Assembly: GCA_044368575.1 (NCBI GenBank)
Contig: JBIPPH010000006.1
Span: 8,263 to 72,262 of the forward strand
Length of the DNA: 64,000 nucleotides
Origin: JABMMZ01 sp044368575
GTDB taxonomy: Bacteria; Bacteroidota; Bacteroidia; NS11-12g; UBA955
Direction: 5' to 3'
Part shown: piece after piece, positions 8,029-16,239 of the stretch
How positions within the stretch are numbered: position 1 is the first letter of the stretch
Layout: the number at the start of each line of letters is the position of its first letter
Notes under the pieces: generated by a model
Databases searched by the model: none
The model's input: the letters and a program-made list of their open reading frames with translations, nothing else
Told to the model about the DNA's origin: nothing
Made by a program: the position numbers and the translations under genes

Positions 8029-9885
8029 ATGGATAAAAGTAGAAGACTATTTGTGCTCTTGGCCATGTTGGTGGCAGTGGGTTTAGTTTTCATTATCCGA
8101 CTTTTTTTCTTACAAATTGTAGACACTAGTAATTACTATAAAGCGCAGGCTTATGGTTCAAACGACATTACCATTTACCCTGCTCGAGGCACCATTGTTG
8201 ATCGCTATGGTAAATTGATGGTATACAACGATGCTGTTTATGACTTAATGGTAGTGCCTCAAAAGGCAAAGGATTTTGACAAAGTGGCTTTGTGTCATGA
8301 ATTGATGTTAGACACTACTGAGTTTAACAAACGCCTGAAAAAAGCCTCTAAATACAACCCGCGTGAACCATCGGTTATATTTAAAAATCTGCCATTTCAT
8401 TTGTATACCCGTTTACAAGAAGTCTTATACCAATACCCGGCTTTCTACATTGAAACAAAAATTGACAGACGTTATAATATCAATGGCGCAGCCCACTTGC
8501 TTGGTTATATGGGAGAGGTCACGGAAAAGCAATTGGAGCAAGACAAATACTACAAACCTGGCGATACCAAGGGAATAACTGGTCTTGAAAAATCTTATGA
8601 AGTATACTTAAGAGGTCATAAAGGAAAAAAGGTTGTTCTAGTAGATAAATTCAGTAAAACCCAAGGGAGTTTTGCCGGCGGTAAATTTGATAGTTTGCCT
8701 TTTGCGGGAGACAACATCATTTCTTCAATTGATTTGGATTTACAGGTGTTTGGCGAGAAATTATTGGCGAATAAAATTGGTTCAATTGTAGCCATTGAGC
8801 CCTCTACAGGTGAAGTGTTAAGCATAGTCAACAGCCCTAATTATGATCCTAATTTATTAGTAGGCCAACGACGAAACAAGAACTTTGCAGCTTTGTTACT
8901 TGACCCACGTAAACCCTTGTTCAATCGCGCATTGAAAGCACCGTATCCGCCGGGTTCCACTTTCAAAACCATACAAGCTTTAATTGGTATGCAAGAAGGG
9001 GTTTTAACACCAGATACCAAATACCCATGTTCAGGGGGCTACCATATGGGATCAATCACCGTAGGCTGCCATGCTCACGGTTCTCCATTAGACTTAAAAA
9101 ACAGTATTACAAAAAGTTGTAATGCATACTATTGCTTTGTTTACAGAAGCATATTAGACAATCCTAAATACCCATCAGTTCAAGATGCTTATGTGAAATG
9201 GACCCAGTATTTGAACAGTTTTGGAATTGGTGTTTTGACTGGAATTGATTTACCAGAAGAGTCTAAAGGTATCGTTAAAAAACCGAGTTATTTTGAGCGA
9301 GAATTTGGTAAAAATTGGCGCTCATCTAACGTTATTTCTATGTCAATTGGTCAAGGTCAAATTGGCTTAACACCACTGCAAATGGCTAATATGGCTTGTA
9401 TCATTGGCAATAGAGGGTATTTTTACACTCCTCATGTAGTTCGATCAATTGGTGATAAACACATCGTTCCACCTGCGTTTTCTCAACGTCATTATTGCAT
9501 GGTCAACAAAATGTATTTTGATACGGTTGTTGCGGGTATGGCCAATGTTTGTGTACCTGGAGGAACAGCAGGACATACAGGTATTCCTGGTATTACGATC
9601 TGTGCTAAAACTGGTACAGCACAAAATCCGCATGGTAAAGACCATTCTATTTTTATTGCTTTTGCCCCGCGCGATAATCCTCAAATCGCTATTTGTGTGA
9701 TTGTTGAGAATGGTGGTTTTGGAGCTGATTATGCAGCACCAATAGCCAACCTGATGATTGAACGCTATTTGTCAAAAAACAGAGGGCTGCCAAGTGCCAA
9801 ACCCGATATGTTGAACCGTATGATGAAGGCCAATTTAATTGGTTCAACGGCAAAAGATTCTCTTAATGCAAAACTAAGCGACTAA
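8029..9885 (+). CDS. mrdA: Penicillin-binding protein 2 (elongasome transpeptidase)
   Basis: 618-residue class B PBP that cross-links peptidoglycan during elongation. One N-terminal transmembrane helix (about 7-27) precedes the pedestal domain with ARGTIVDRYGKLMVYN and NGAAHLLGYMGEV. The transpeptidase domain has the three active-site motifs: SxxK as STFK with Ser310 and Lys313, SxN as SCN at 363-365, and KTG at 527-529. It starts 2 bases after mreD and shares its last base region with the start of rodA (1-base overlap), as expected for partners that work as one glycosyltransferase-transpeptidase pair. Confidence 0.96.
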   Translation: MDKSRRLFVLLAMLVAVGLVFIIRLFFLQIVDTSNYYKAQAYGSNDITIYPARGTIVDRYGKLMVYNDAVYDLMVVPQKAKDFDKVALCHELMLDTTEFNKRLKKASKYNPREPSVIFKNLPFHLYTRLQEVLYQYPAFYIETKIDRRYNINGAAHLLGYMGEVTEKQLEQDKYYKPGDTKGITGLEKSYEVYLRGHKGKKVVLVDKFSKTQGSFAGGKFDSLPFAGDNIISSIDLDLQVFGEKLLANKIGSIVAIEPSTGEVLSIVNSPNYDPNLLVGQRRNKNFAALLLDPRKPLFNRALKAPYPPGSTFKTIQALIGMQEGVLTPDTKYPCSGGYHMGSITVGCHAHGSPLDLKNSITKSCNAYYCFVYRSILDNPKYPSVQDAYVKWTQYLNSFGIGVLTGIDLPEESKGIVKKPSYFEREFGKNWRSSNVISMSIGQGQIGLTPLQMANMACIIGNRGYFYTPHVVRSIGDKHIVPPAFSQRHYCMVNKMYFDTVVAGMANVCVPGGTAGHTGIPGITICAKTGTAQNPHGKDHSIFIAFAPRDNPQIAICVIVENGGFGADYAAPIANLMIERYLSKNRGLPSAKPDMLNRMMKANLIGSTAKDSLNAKLSD

Positions 9886-11222
9886 TGGAAGAAAAATTAC
9901 ATATCGATTGGTTGACAGTGATTTTGTATATTTTGATTGTGCTGTTTGGTGCAATCAATATTTATTCAGCCAACTCAGGGGTTGATGAAGCCCTTAGATT
10001 GGATTTTTCAAAAGAATATGGCAAACAGGTTTTATTTATTGGGGTAAGTGCCATCATTGTGTTTTTAATACTTTTAACCGACTATAAATTCTTCAACTTT
10101 TCTGCCTATGGCATCTATGTAGTCATTATAGGGTTATTGATGGTATTGTTGGCTACAGGTTCCTTTAACAAAGGGGCGCAAGCCTGGTTTAAAATAGGCT
10201 CCTTCAAATTACAACCTTCAGAATTTGCTAAGTACGCAACAGCATTGGCCTTGTCCAAATTCCTTGGGACCTTTGATATTAAATTTGAAGGACGCCGCAA
10301 CATCATGATTGCACTTGGAATTATAGGTTTTCCAATGTTGTTAACGCTTTTACAGAACGATACAGGTTCTGCATTAGTGTTTACTTGCTTTATTTTGGTA
10401 TTGTTCAGAGAAGGCCTTTCAGGTTGGTGGTTGGTCTTGGTGATGTATATGGTAACCTTATTTGTGCTGACCATACTACTGCCTTCCATTAGCATCATCA
10501 TCAGTTTAGCTGTTTTATCTGCGCTGGTAGTTTATTTAGCCCGTAAAAAACAACAATTGTTTTGGTTAGCAATCATTGTGTTTGTGAGCTCATCTGTTTA
10601 CATACTTAGTTTGGATTATGTGTTTGCAAGAATTCTTAAACCCCACCAACAACAAAGGATTTTGGTGACTTTGAACCAAGATGTTGACGAATACTATGTT
10701 AAAAAATCTAAAAGCTTTAGCATATTCAAATTCAAGAAAGCTGAAGTCACTGACAAAAAAGAGTCTAAAAGGGATTACAGTTACAATGTGCGTCAATCTA
10801 AAATCAGTATAGGTGCAGGTAGATGGTTAGGCAATGGTTTTAACAACGGTACTCAAACCAAAGCTAAACTGGTGCCAGAACAACACACTGACTTTATTTT
10901 TTGTACTGTGGGCGAAGAATACGGCTTCCTTGGTTCTACCTTATTTGTATTGGTCTATCTATTACTAATAGGTAGGATATTTTATCTGGCTGAGCGCCAA
11001 AAAAATGAATTCAGTAGGGTGTTTGGTTACAGCACCGCTTCCATTTTGTTTTTTCATTTCTTTATCAATATTGGTATGGCTATAGGCTTGTTGCCAGTTA
11101 TTGGTATTCCACTGCCATTCATGAGTTATGGCGGTTCTTCTCTCATCAGTTTTAGTATGCTTTTGTTTACTTTCCTAAAACTAGATGCCAATAGAGTCAA
11201 TGAAATATCAAGATTGTATTGA
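9885..11222 (+). CDS. rodA: Rod shape-determining protein RodA (SEDS glycosyltransferase)
   Basis: 445 residues, a polytopic SEDS peptidoglycan polymerase partnered with PBP2. Family segments include FKIGSFKLQPSEFAKYATAL, the acidic LLQNDTGSALVF motif, LVPEQHTDFIFCTVGEEYGF and the C-terminal GIPLPFMSYGGSSLISF. A Lys- and Tyr-rich hydrophilic stretch (about residues 262-305) sits in the large extracytoplasmic loop before the KISIGAGRWLGNG motif; a long loop here is common in Bacteroidota. The gene closes the elongation operon and its last 15 bases overlap the 3' end of the converging phosphatase gene. Confidence 0.96.
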   Translation: MEEKLHIDWLTVILYILIVLFGAINIYSANSGVDEALRLDFSKEYGKQVLFIGVSAIIVFLILLTDYKFFNFSAYGIYVVIIGLLMVLLATGSFNKGAQAWFKIGSFKLQPSEFAKYATALALSKFLGTFDIKFEGRRNIMIALGIIGFPMLLTLLQNDTGSALVFTCFILVLFREGLSGWWLVLVMYMVTLFVLTILLPSISIIISLAVLSALVVYLARKKQQLFWLAIIVFVSSSVYILSLDYVFARILKPHQQQRILVTLNQDVDEYYVKKSKSFSIFKFKKAEVTDKKESKRDYSYNVRQSKISIGAGRWLGNGFNNGTQTKAKLVPEQHTDFIFCTVGEEYGFLGSTLFVLVYLLLIGRIFYLAERQKNEFSRVFGYSTASILFFHFFINIGMAIGLLPVIGIPLPFMSYGGSSLISFSMLLFTFLKLDANRVNEISRLY

Positions 11223-11864
11223 GCTTAAATGAGCTGTAGAATTGGCTTTTGTCACTTCAAATTTATGGCCATCAAATACCAATTCATAAAGGCATAAATT
11301 ACTGTGTTCCCATTGTTCCATTAAATGTAAAGGGGTATGAGTCAATAAACACAAAAAACTGCGAATGGCTCTGCCATGCATACAAATAAGTATTTTATCT
11401 TGTTCGCTTTGAGACAGGACCCATTCTATACCTTGGGCTTGACGTTGAAACATATCATAAGGTGTTTCTCCCATTTCAACAGCGTGATGTATATTCCCTC
11501 TTTGCCATTCTGAAACAGTTGCTGCAAATAACGCTGCAGTGGCTTCAGAACTCTCTCTGCCTTCCATGATTCCCCAATTGATTTCATTAAATTCAGCCAA
11601 AGTAGTATGCGGTATACCTGCATCAATAAACCCTTGAACACTTTGAATGGCACGCTTAAGTTTAGAGGTGTATACATGGTCATAATCATGGGCCTTAAAA
11701 CCTTCAAAAAAAGCCTTAGCTTGAGCTTGGCCTTCGCTGTTTAAATCACTATTGATGCCGCTGCCTTGTATGATGTTGCGTTTGTTGAAATCCGTTTGGC
11801 CATGCCTAATCAAATGGATGGTTTTGCCTATCTTCGCGTTGAATTGTTTATTTATGAGATCCAT
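11208..11864 (-). CDS. Histidine phosphatase family protein (phosphoglycerate mutase-like)
   Basis: 218 residues. The catalytic LIRHGQTDFNKRNIIQG motif begins near residue 17 (RHG with the phosphorylated His), EINWGIMEGR carries the acid, and the second His is in ICMHGRAIRSFLCLL. This branch includes cofactor-dependent mutases, fructose-2,6-bisphosphatase-like and alpha-ribazole phosphatases; the sequence does not decide the substrate. The gene overlaps rodA by 15 bases at its 3' end and the divergent thioesterase gene by 11 bases at its start. Confidence 0.85.
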   Translation of the reverse strand: MDLINKQFNAKIGKTIHLIRHGQTDFNKRNIIQGSGINSDLNSEGQAQAKAFFEGFKAHDYDHVYTSKLKRAIQSVQGFIDAGIPHTTLAEFNEINWGIMEGRESSEATAALFAATVSEWQRGNIHHAVEMGETPYDMFQRQAQGIEWVLSQSEQDKILICMHGRAIRSFLCLLTHTPLHLMEQWEHSNLCLYELVFDGHKFEVTKANSTAHLSSIQS

Positions 11865-12294
11865 TTTTTTTAATCCTGCAAATATAAAGCTTGAAGAGCT
11901 GAATGCCTATTGCAAGAATACCATGGTGGAATACCTCGATATTGAATTTATTGAGTTTGGCCCAGACTTTCTGAAAGCCCAAATGCCGGTTACACCTAAA
12001 ACGGTTCAACCCTTGCGCATGTTAAATGGGGGCGCTAGTTTAGCATTGGCTGAATGTGTGGGTTCAATGGCTGCTAATTTGGTCTTTGATCGTCAGCAAT
12101 GGGTTGCGCTTGGATTAGACCTCAACGGCAACCATTTGCGTCCGGTAATGGAAGGCGAAATGGTATATGCCATAGCCAAGCCACATCATATAGGCAATAC
12201 CACACAAGTATGGGAAATTAAAATTGAAAATGAAGCAGGCAAATTGGTGCATATTAGCCGTTTAACTATGGCGGTTGTCCCAAGACAAAAATAG
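11854..12294 (+). CDS. PaaI/MenI-like hotdog-fold thioesterase
   Basis: 146 residues. Single hotdog domain with NGGASLALAECVGS at 58-71, GLDLNGNHLRPVMEGEM and the closing strand VHISRLTMAVV. Family members hydrolyse acyl-CoA esters; the downstream isochorismate synthase gene suggests 1,4-dihydroxy-2-naphthoyl-CoA hydrolysis in menaquinone synthesis. Glu67 is the expected catalytic acid, but the His of the usual HGG motif is Asn58. ATG 11854 is the only plausible ATG before the domain; longer in-frame starts would lie wholly opposite the phosphatase gene. The start overlaps the phosphatase start head to head. Confidence 0.8.
   Translation: MRSIFFNPANIKLEELNAYCKNTMVEYLDIEFIEFGPDFLKAQMPVTPKTVQPLRMLNGGASLALAECVGSMAANLVFDRQQWVALGLDLNGNHLRPVMEGEMVYAIAKPHHIGNTTQVWEIKIENEAGKLVHISRLTMAVVPRQK
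11879..11886 (-). promoter_or_regulatory. Promoter -7 box (TATATTTG) for the phosphatase gene
   Basis: Minus-strand TATATTTG, an exact TAnnTTTG match ending 15 bases before the phosphatase ATG at 11864. It lies inside the coding region of the divergent thioesterase gene (codons 9-11), as it must because the two starts overlap. Confidence 0.5.
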
Positions 12295-12301
12295 TTGACA
12301 T

Positions 12302-13255
12302 TTGGAACCAACAGTTGTTTTTTTTAGCCCACCTCAGACTAATCAACTTTATGTTTTTAAAGAGGGAGAAGGTCAGACTTATTTTCATTTGAAGGCCTTT
12401 AAAAAAGCTTCAGATTTGATAGTTGTAAAAGGTTCGATTTCGCCTTGTGAAATATCATATGCCAAAAACTATTTAAACCAAATGACTCTGCCTCAAGCAA
12501 ATGCTAATTTTACCTCTACTCAAGCAGATTATATGGAAATGGTTAGCAGAGCAGTAGAATCCATACAACAAGGGAAGTTTGATAAGGTCGTTTTATCAGC
12601 CCAAAAAAGTGTTGCCACTGCTGTAAACTTAGGCGATGCTTTTGAAAATATGCTGCAATATACTTCAGCTTTTGTATACGTTTTTAATTACAAAGGGCAG
12701 GTGATGATTGGCGCAAGTCCGGAATTGTTAATGTCACTTAAGCACAATGAATTAAAAACGGTTGCTTTGGGCGCCACCTCTGTTACTGATCAATTTTCAG
12801 CTAAAGAAGATTTAGAACACGAGCAAATAACTGCCTATATAGATGCACAATTAATTCAAAGTGGTTATGTGTATGAAAAAGCAAAGCGGCAAGCGGTCAA
12901 AGCTGCTCACTTGTTTCATCTGCAAACGCCTTACACAATACAATCAAAAGGTATGAATAGCGACTTGTTAATGGCTATGCAATTGCATCCAACTTCTGCA
13001 GTTTGTGGATGGCCATTTGAGCCAGCGCTTGATTTTATTGCTCAAAATGAGTCATATGATAGACAATGGTATACAGGGTTTTTAGGCTTAAAAACAGACA
13101 CTTCATTTGAGTATTATGTCAACTTAAGATGTGCCGATGTTTATGAGCATCAAATTGTATTGTATGCAGGTGCTGGCATTAACGCTTTTTCAAACCCTGA
13201 AGCTGAGTGGCATGAAATTCAAAATAAAATGAAAACAGTATTAGATTGTTTTTAA
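12302..13255 (+). CDS. menF: Isochorismate synthase (chorismate-binding enzyme)
   Basis: 317 residues; converts chorismate to isochorismate, the first committed step to menaquinone. Family positions: Lys95 in FDKVVLS (base), Glu141 in IGASPELL, the EHE segment at 172-174, LHPTSAVCGWP, YTGFLG, NLRCADV, and AGAGI followed by AEWHEIQNK with metal-binding Glu. The protein lacks much of the N-terminal region found in longer homologues. Two conserved spots differ: LSAQKS where LSR is usual after the Lys strand, and ALGAT where ALAGT is usual. Start is TTG at 12302, seven bases after the thioesterase stop. MenD is not in the window. Confidence 0.83.
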   Translation: MEPTVVFFSPPQTNQLYVFKEGEGQTYFHLKAFKKASDLIVVKGSISPCEISYAKNYLNQMTLPQANANFTSTQADYMEMVSRAVESIQQGKFDKVVLSAQKSVATAVNLGDAFENMLQYTSAFVYVFNYKGQVMIGASPELLMSLKHNELKTVALGATSVTDQFSAKEDLEHEQITAYIDAQLIQSGYVYEKAKRQAVKAAHLFHLQTPYTIQSKGMNSDLLMAMQLHPTSAVCGWPFEPALDFIAQNESYDRQWYTGFLGLKTDTSFEYYVNLRCADVYEHQIVLYAGAGINAFSNPEAEWHEIQNKMKTVLDCF

Positions 13256-13264
13256 AGAGAGTAC

Positions 13265-13272
13265 TAATTTTG
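13265..13272 (+). promoter_or_regulatory. Promoter -7 box (TAATTTTG) for the DUF4834 gene
   Basis: Exact TAnnTTTG match followed by CAAG, ending 11 bases before the GTG start at 13283 and beginning 10 bases after the menF stop. Confidence 0.45.
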
Positions 13273-13282
13273 CAAGACCAAC

Positions 13283-13495
13283 GTGTTAAAATTTCTATTT
13301 AATATCCTTTTGATTTATGCCATTTTTAAAGTGGTGAAGTTTTTGAGCAGCATTAACAAAATGACTCAACATAATTTGAATGAAATCAAAGATATGCGCA
13401 GTAAAATGGCAAAAGAACAGCCTCAAACAAAGGCGCAAAAAAAGCCCCAGTCCATGGACCAGGGCGAATATGTTGATTATGAAGAATTACCCTGA
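13283..13495 (+). CDS. Small membrane protein, DUF4834-like
   Basis: 70 residues with a GTG start. One hydrophobic helix (about 2-19, LKFLFNILLIYAIFKVV) is followed by a charged, Lys/Gln-rich tail that ends GEYVDYEELP. The single helix plus terminal YVDYEE motif matches the DUF4834 family of Bacteroidota, whose function is not known. The stop codon abuts, without a gap, the 3' end of the converging DUF4468 gene. Confidence 0.7.
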   Translation: MLKFLFNILLIYAIFKVVKFLSSINKMTQHNLNEIKDMRSKMAKEQPQTKAQKKPQSMDQGEYVDYEELP

Positions 13496-14257
13496 CTAGA
13501 ATTCGTCTTGGTCTAAAACAATAGGATCTTTCATTACCTTGCCCAACTCTTTTACAAGGTCTTTAACCATGCGGTCAACGGCCAATAAAATTTGGTCTGT
13601 GCCTTTGAACCCACGATTGTTGTTGGCGTAGTATTCGATATAGGTTTTGATTTGTTTTTCGCTGCCTTTTTCTACTGTGTTATGAACGAATTTAGAGAAC
13701 TTGTACTTGTACTTATCCTCTTTAACTCTGATTTCAAAATTAAAGGTAACAGTACCTGCAGGCGTATTAGAAAAACTATTATTTCTGATGTATAAAGGTA
13801 CAGTTGGCCTTACGATTATTCTGCCGTTTTCGCCATCTGGTTTCATGTCTTCAACCAACAATTCTTTAGGAACAATGAGCGGCTTGCCTTTTTGAGCCTT
13901 AAAATCTTTAATGTATTTGGTCATTAAATACAATTTGGCTCTTAGGTATAAAGAGTCAATGGTACCTCCATCATAAATATCAGTAATGTTTGGTGCAAAT
14001 GGCACAACACCCAAATAAGTAATTAAATTGGTAATGGTATCCATCGGCGGGGTAAAACGCACGTATTGTTTATAAGTTGGTGCTGTCAATTCTTGATTTT
14101 GAGCACCTTGAGGAATGCTGGTAGTGTATGCAGAGTCGTTGCTGAAATTGGTGGTGTCGTAATTAGTACTTGCACCATTAGGATCCGGTTCAGTTTGCGC
14201 CATTAAACCTAAAGTCACGCAGGCGAAAATTGTCGTTAAAATGGATTTCTTGTTCAT
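13496..14257 (-). CDS. Secreted DUF4468 domain protein
   Basis: 253 residues with a signal peptide (cleavage likely after LGLMAQ, about residue 21). A low-complexity Asn/Thr/Ser stretch follows (about 23-60). The folded part has the DUF4468 pattern: DSLYLRAKLYL, NGRIIVRPTVPLYI, AGTVTFNFEIRVKEDKYKYK and FSKFVHN, a TBP-like alpha/beta fold. Function is unknown; the family is common in Bacteroidota envelopes. A promoter box lies at 14301-14308. Confidence 0.7.
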   Translation of the reverse strand: MNKKSILTTIFACVTLGLMAQTEPDPNGASTNYDTTNFSNDSAYTTSIPQGAQNQELTAPTYKQYVRFTPPMDTITNLITYLGVVPFAPNITDIYDGGTIDSLYLRAKLYLMTKYIKDFKAQKGKPLIVPKELLVEDMKPDGENGRIIVRPTVPLYIRNNSFSNTPAGTVTFNFEIRVKEDKYKYKFSKFVHNTVEKGSEKQIKTYIEYYANNNRGFKGTDQILLAVDRMVKDLVKELGKVMKDPIVLDQDEF

Positions 14258-14300
14258 TTATGTGTCTGTATGAATGGGTCTCTTTTTTTTTAAGAATGGG

Positions 14301-14308
14301 CAAATGTA
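14301..14308 (-). promoter_or_regulatory. Promoter -7 box (TACATTTG) for the DUF4468 gene
   Basis: Minus-strand exact TAnnTTTG match, 44 bases before the ATG at 14257, one of the longer leaders in the window. Confidence 0.4.
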
Positions 14309-14351
14309 GTAAAAATGAAAGTATTATTTATATGTTTTTATTGACATATAC

Positions 14352-14359
14352 TATCTTTG
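14352..14359 (+). promoter_or_regulatory. Promoter -7 box (TATCTTTG) for the M1 peptidase gene
   Basis: Exact TAnnTTTG match ending nine bases before the ATG at 14368. It lies inside the longer open frame and supports the shorter start. Confidence 0.45.
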
Positions 14360-14367
14360 AGCATTCC

Positions 14368-16239
14368 ATGAAATTAACGCCGATTTACTGTTTGATGTTG
14401 TTGCTGTCTGCTACATTTGGGCTCTCTTCTTGTTCTAACCATGAGTTGTCTAAACTGCCGAAATTAATTGTCAAGCACCATAGTTATAGCAAGCCTGATA
14501 GCATTCAGTTGACCCATATGGATTTAGACCTTACTGTGTCATTTGAAAAGAAACAATTGGAAGGAAAGGTAATTGTACATTTTAAAAATCCTTATCAGTT
14601 ACCGTTTTTAATTTTAGATACCAGGCAATTGGCCATTGAAAAAGTATTGCTTCAGGATTCTATAGAAACCTCTTGGAGCCTTGGTGAAGACAGACCTGTG
14701 CTTGGGCAAGCCTTGGTAATAGAACTGCCTAAAAATGCAAAATCTGTTGCGGTCTATTATCATACAACCGCAGCATCAGAAGCTTTAATGTGGTTATCAC
14801 CAGAACAAACATCTGGCAAAAAGCATCCTTTTTTATTTACTCAAAGTCAGGCAGTTTTAGCCAGAACATGGGTGCCTTGTATGGATGTGCCAGCTGTGCG
14901 TTACACCTATTCAGCTAATATTCATTGTGACCCACAATACATGGCCCTCATGAGTGCTAGCAATCCTCAACAAAAATCAGCCACTGGCCACTATCATTTT
15001 GAAATGAATCAACCCATTCCAAGTTATTTGATGGCCTTAGCGGTGGGAGATATTGCCTTTAAACCTTTGGGCAAAAGCTGTGGAGTATATGCTGAAGTCA
15101 ATGTCTTAGAAAAAGCCTACAATGAGTTTACAGATCTGCCAAAGATGATTGATCAAGCATCTGAATTGTATGGTCCATATGCTTGGGGTCGTTATGATGT
15201 GTTGGTTTTGCCGCCAAGTTTCCCATTTGGAGGAATGGAAAATCCGCGTCTAACTTTTGCAACGCCTACCATTATTGCAGGCGATAAAAGTTTAGTGTCA
15301 TTAATTGCCCATGAATTAGCGCACAGTTGGAGTGGCAATTTAGTAACCAATTCCAATTGGGATGATTTTTGGTTGAATGAAGGTTTCACAGTGTATTTTG
15401 AAGAGCGCATAATGGAAAAGATATACGGAAAGTCCTACGCAGATATGTTAGCCAGTATTAGTTTTGGAGAGTTACAAGCCACCCTCAAGGATTTAATGGC
15501 GAATGCCCCAGGCAATACCAAATTAAAACTTAATTTAAATGGCAGAAACCCAGATGATGCCGTGAGTGATATTGCTTATATCAAAGGCTCTTTGTTTTTG
15601 AAATTGTTAGAAGAGAAAGTAGGAAGAGCTAAATGGGATGCCTTCTTGAACAAATATTTTAATCAATTTAAGTGGCAAAGTATTACAACAGAAAACTTTT
15701 TAGATTACTTGCAAAACAATCTGTTAAAGGCTCAAAAAGATACAGTTAACATCAATGAATGGGTCTATCAAATAGGCTTGCCAAGTAATTGTCCAAAGGT
15801 CCATAGCCAAGAATTTGAACGCGTTGAAAAAACTGCATTGGCCATCAACAATGACAGCAGTCTGATTCGAATAGATACCACAGGTTTTACAACCCATCAT
15901 TGGTTGCATTTGTTCAGACAATTAGACCCCTCTAAAATCGTTTCAAGAATGCCTGTATTTGATTCTCTCTATCATTTAACACAGAGTGGCAATGCAGAAA
16001 TACAATGTGATTGGTATTTGTTGTGCATTCAAAATGATTATGCAGCAGCTTATCCTGCCATCGAAAACTATTTACTAAATGTTGGTAGAAGAAAGTTTTT
16101 AAGGCCTTTGTATGACGCAATGATTCAAACACCTGAGGGTTTAATAAGAGCGAAATCTATTTTTGACAAAGCCTCAGCTGCGTATCATGCGGTATCAAGA
16201 AATACCATTCAAGAGATGATTGCTAATGCAAAGCCTTAG
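14368..16239 (+). CDS. M1 family zinc aminopeptidase (leukotriene A4 hydrolase-like), lipoprotein
   Basis: 623 residues. The N-terminus MKLTPIYCLMLLLSATFGL followed by SSC is a lipoprotein signal. The beta-saddle domain leads to the exopeptidase motif GGMENPRLTF and the zinc site HELAH (His315, Glu316, His319) with Glu338 18 residues further on; the following YIKGSLFLKLLEEKVG contains the catalytic Tyr region. A C-terminal helical domain completes the leukotriene-hydrolase-type architecture. It likely removes N-terminal residues from peptides outside the cytoplasm. The start was set at the ATG before the signal peptide; the last four bases overlap rlmD tail to tail. Confidence 0.92.
   Translation: MKLTPIYCLMLLLSATFGLSSCSNHELSKLPKLIVKHHSYSKPDSIQLTHMDLDLTVSFEKKQLEGKVIVHFKNPYQLPFLILDTRQLAIEKVLLQDSIETSWSLGEDRPVLGQALVIELPKNAKSVAVYYHTTAASEALMWLSPEQTSGKKHPFLFTQSQAVLARTWVPCMDVPAVRYTYSANIHCDPQYMALMSASNPQQKSATGHYHFEMNQPIPSYLMALAVGDIAFKPLGKSCGVYAEVNVLEKAYNEFTDLPKMIDQASELYGPYAWGRYDVLVLPPSFPFGGMENPRLTFATPTIIAGDKSLVSLIAHELAHSWSGNLVTNSNWDDFWLNEGFTVYFEERIMEKIYGKSYADMLASISFGELQATLKDLMANAPGNTKLKLNLNGRNPDDAVSDIAYIKGSLFLKLLEEKVGRAKWDAFLNKYFNQFKWQSITTENFLDYLQNNLLKAQKDTVNINEWVYQIGLPSNCPKVHSQEFERVEKTALAINNDSSLIRIDTTGFTTHHWLHLFRQLDPSKIVSRMPVFDSLYHLTQSGNAEIQCDWYLLCIQNDYAAAYPAIENYLLNVGRRKFLRPLYDAMIQTPEGLIRAKSIFDKASAAYHAVSRNTIQEMIANAKP

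Noticed and set aside
11752..11853. Upstream extension of the thioesterase reading frame
   Set aside because: It would be entirely antisense to the phosphatase N-terminus, and the encoded segment shows no hotdog-domain similarity.
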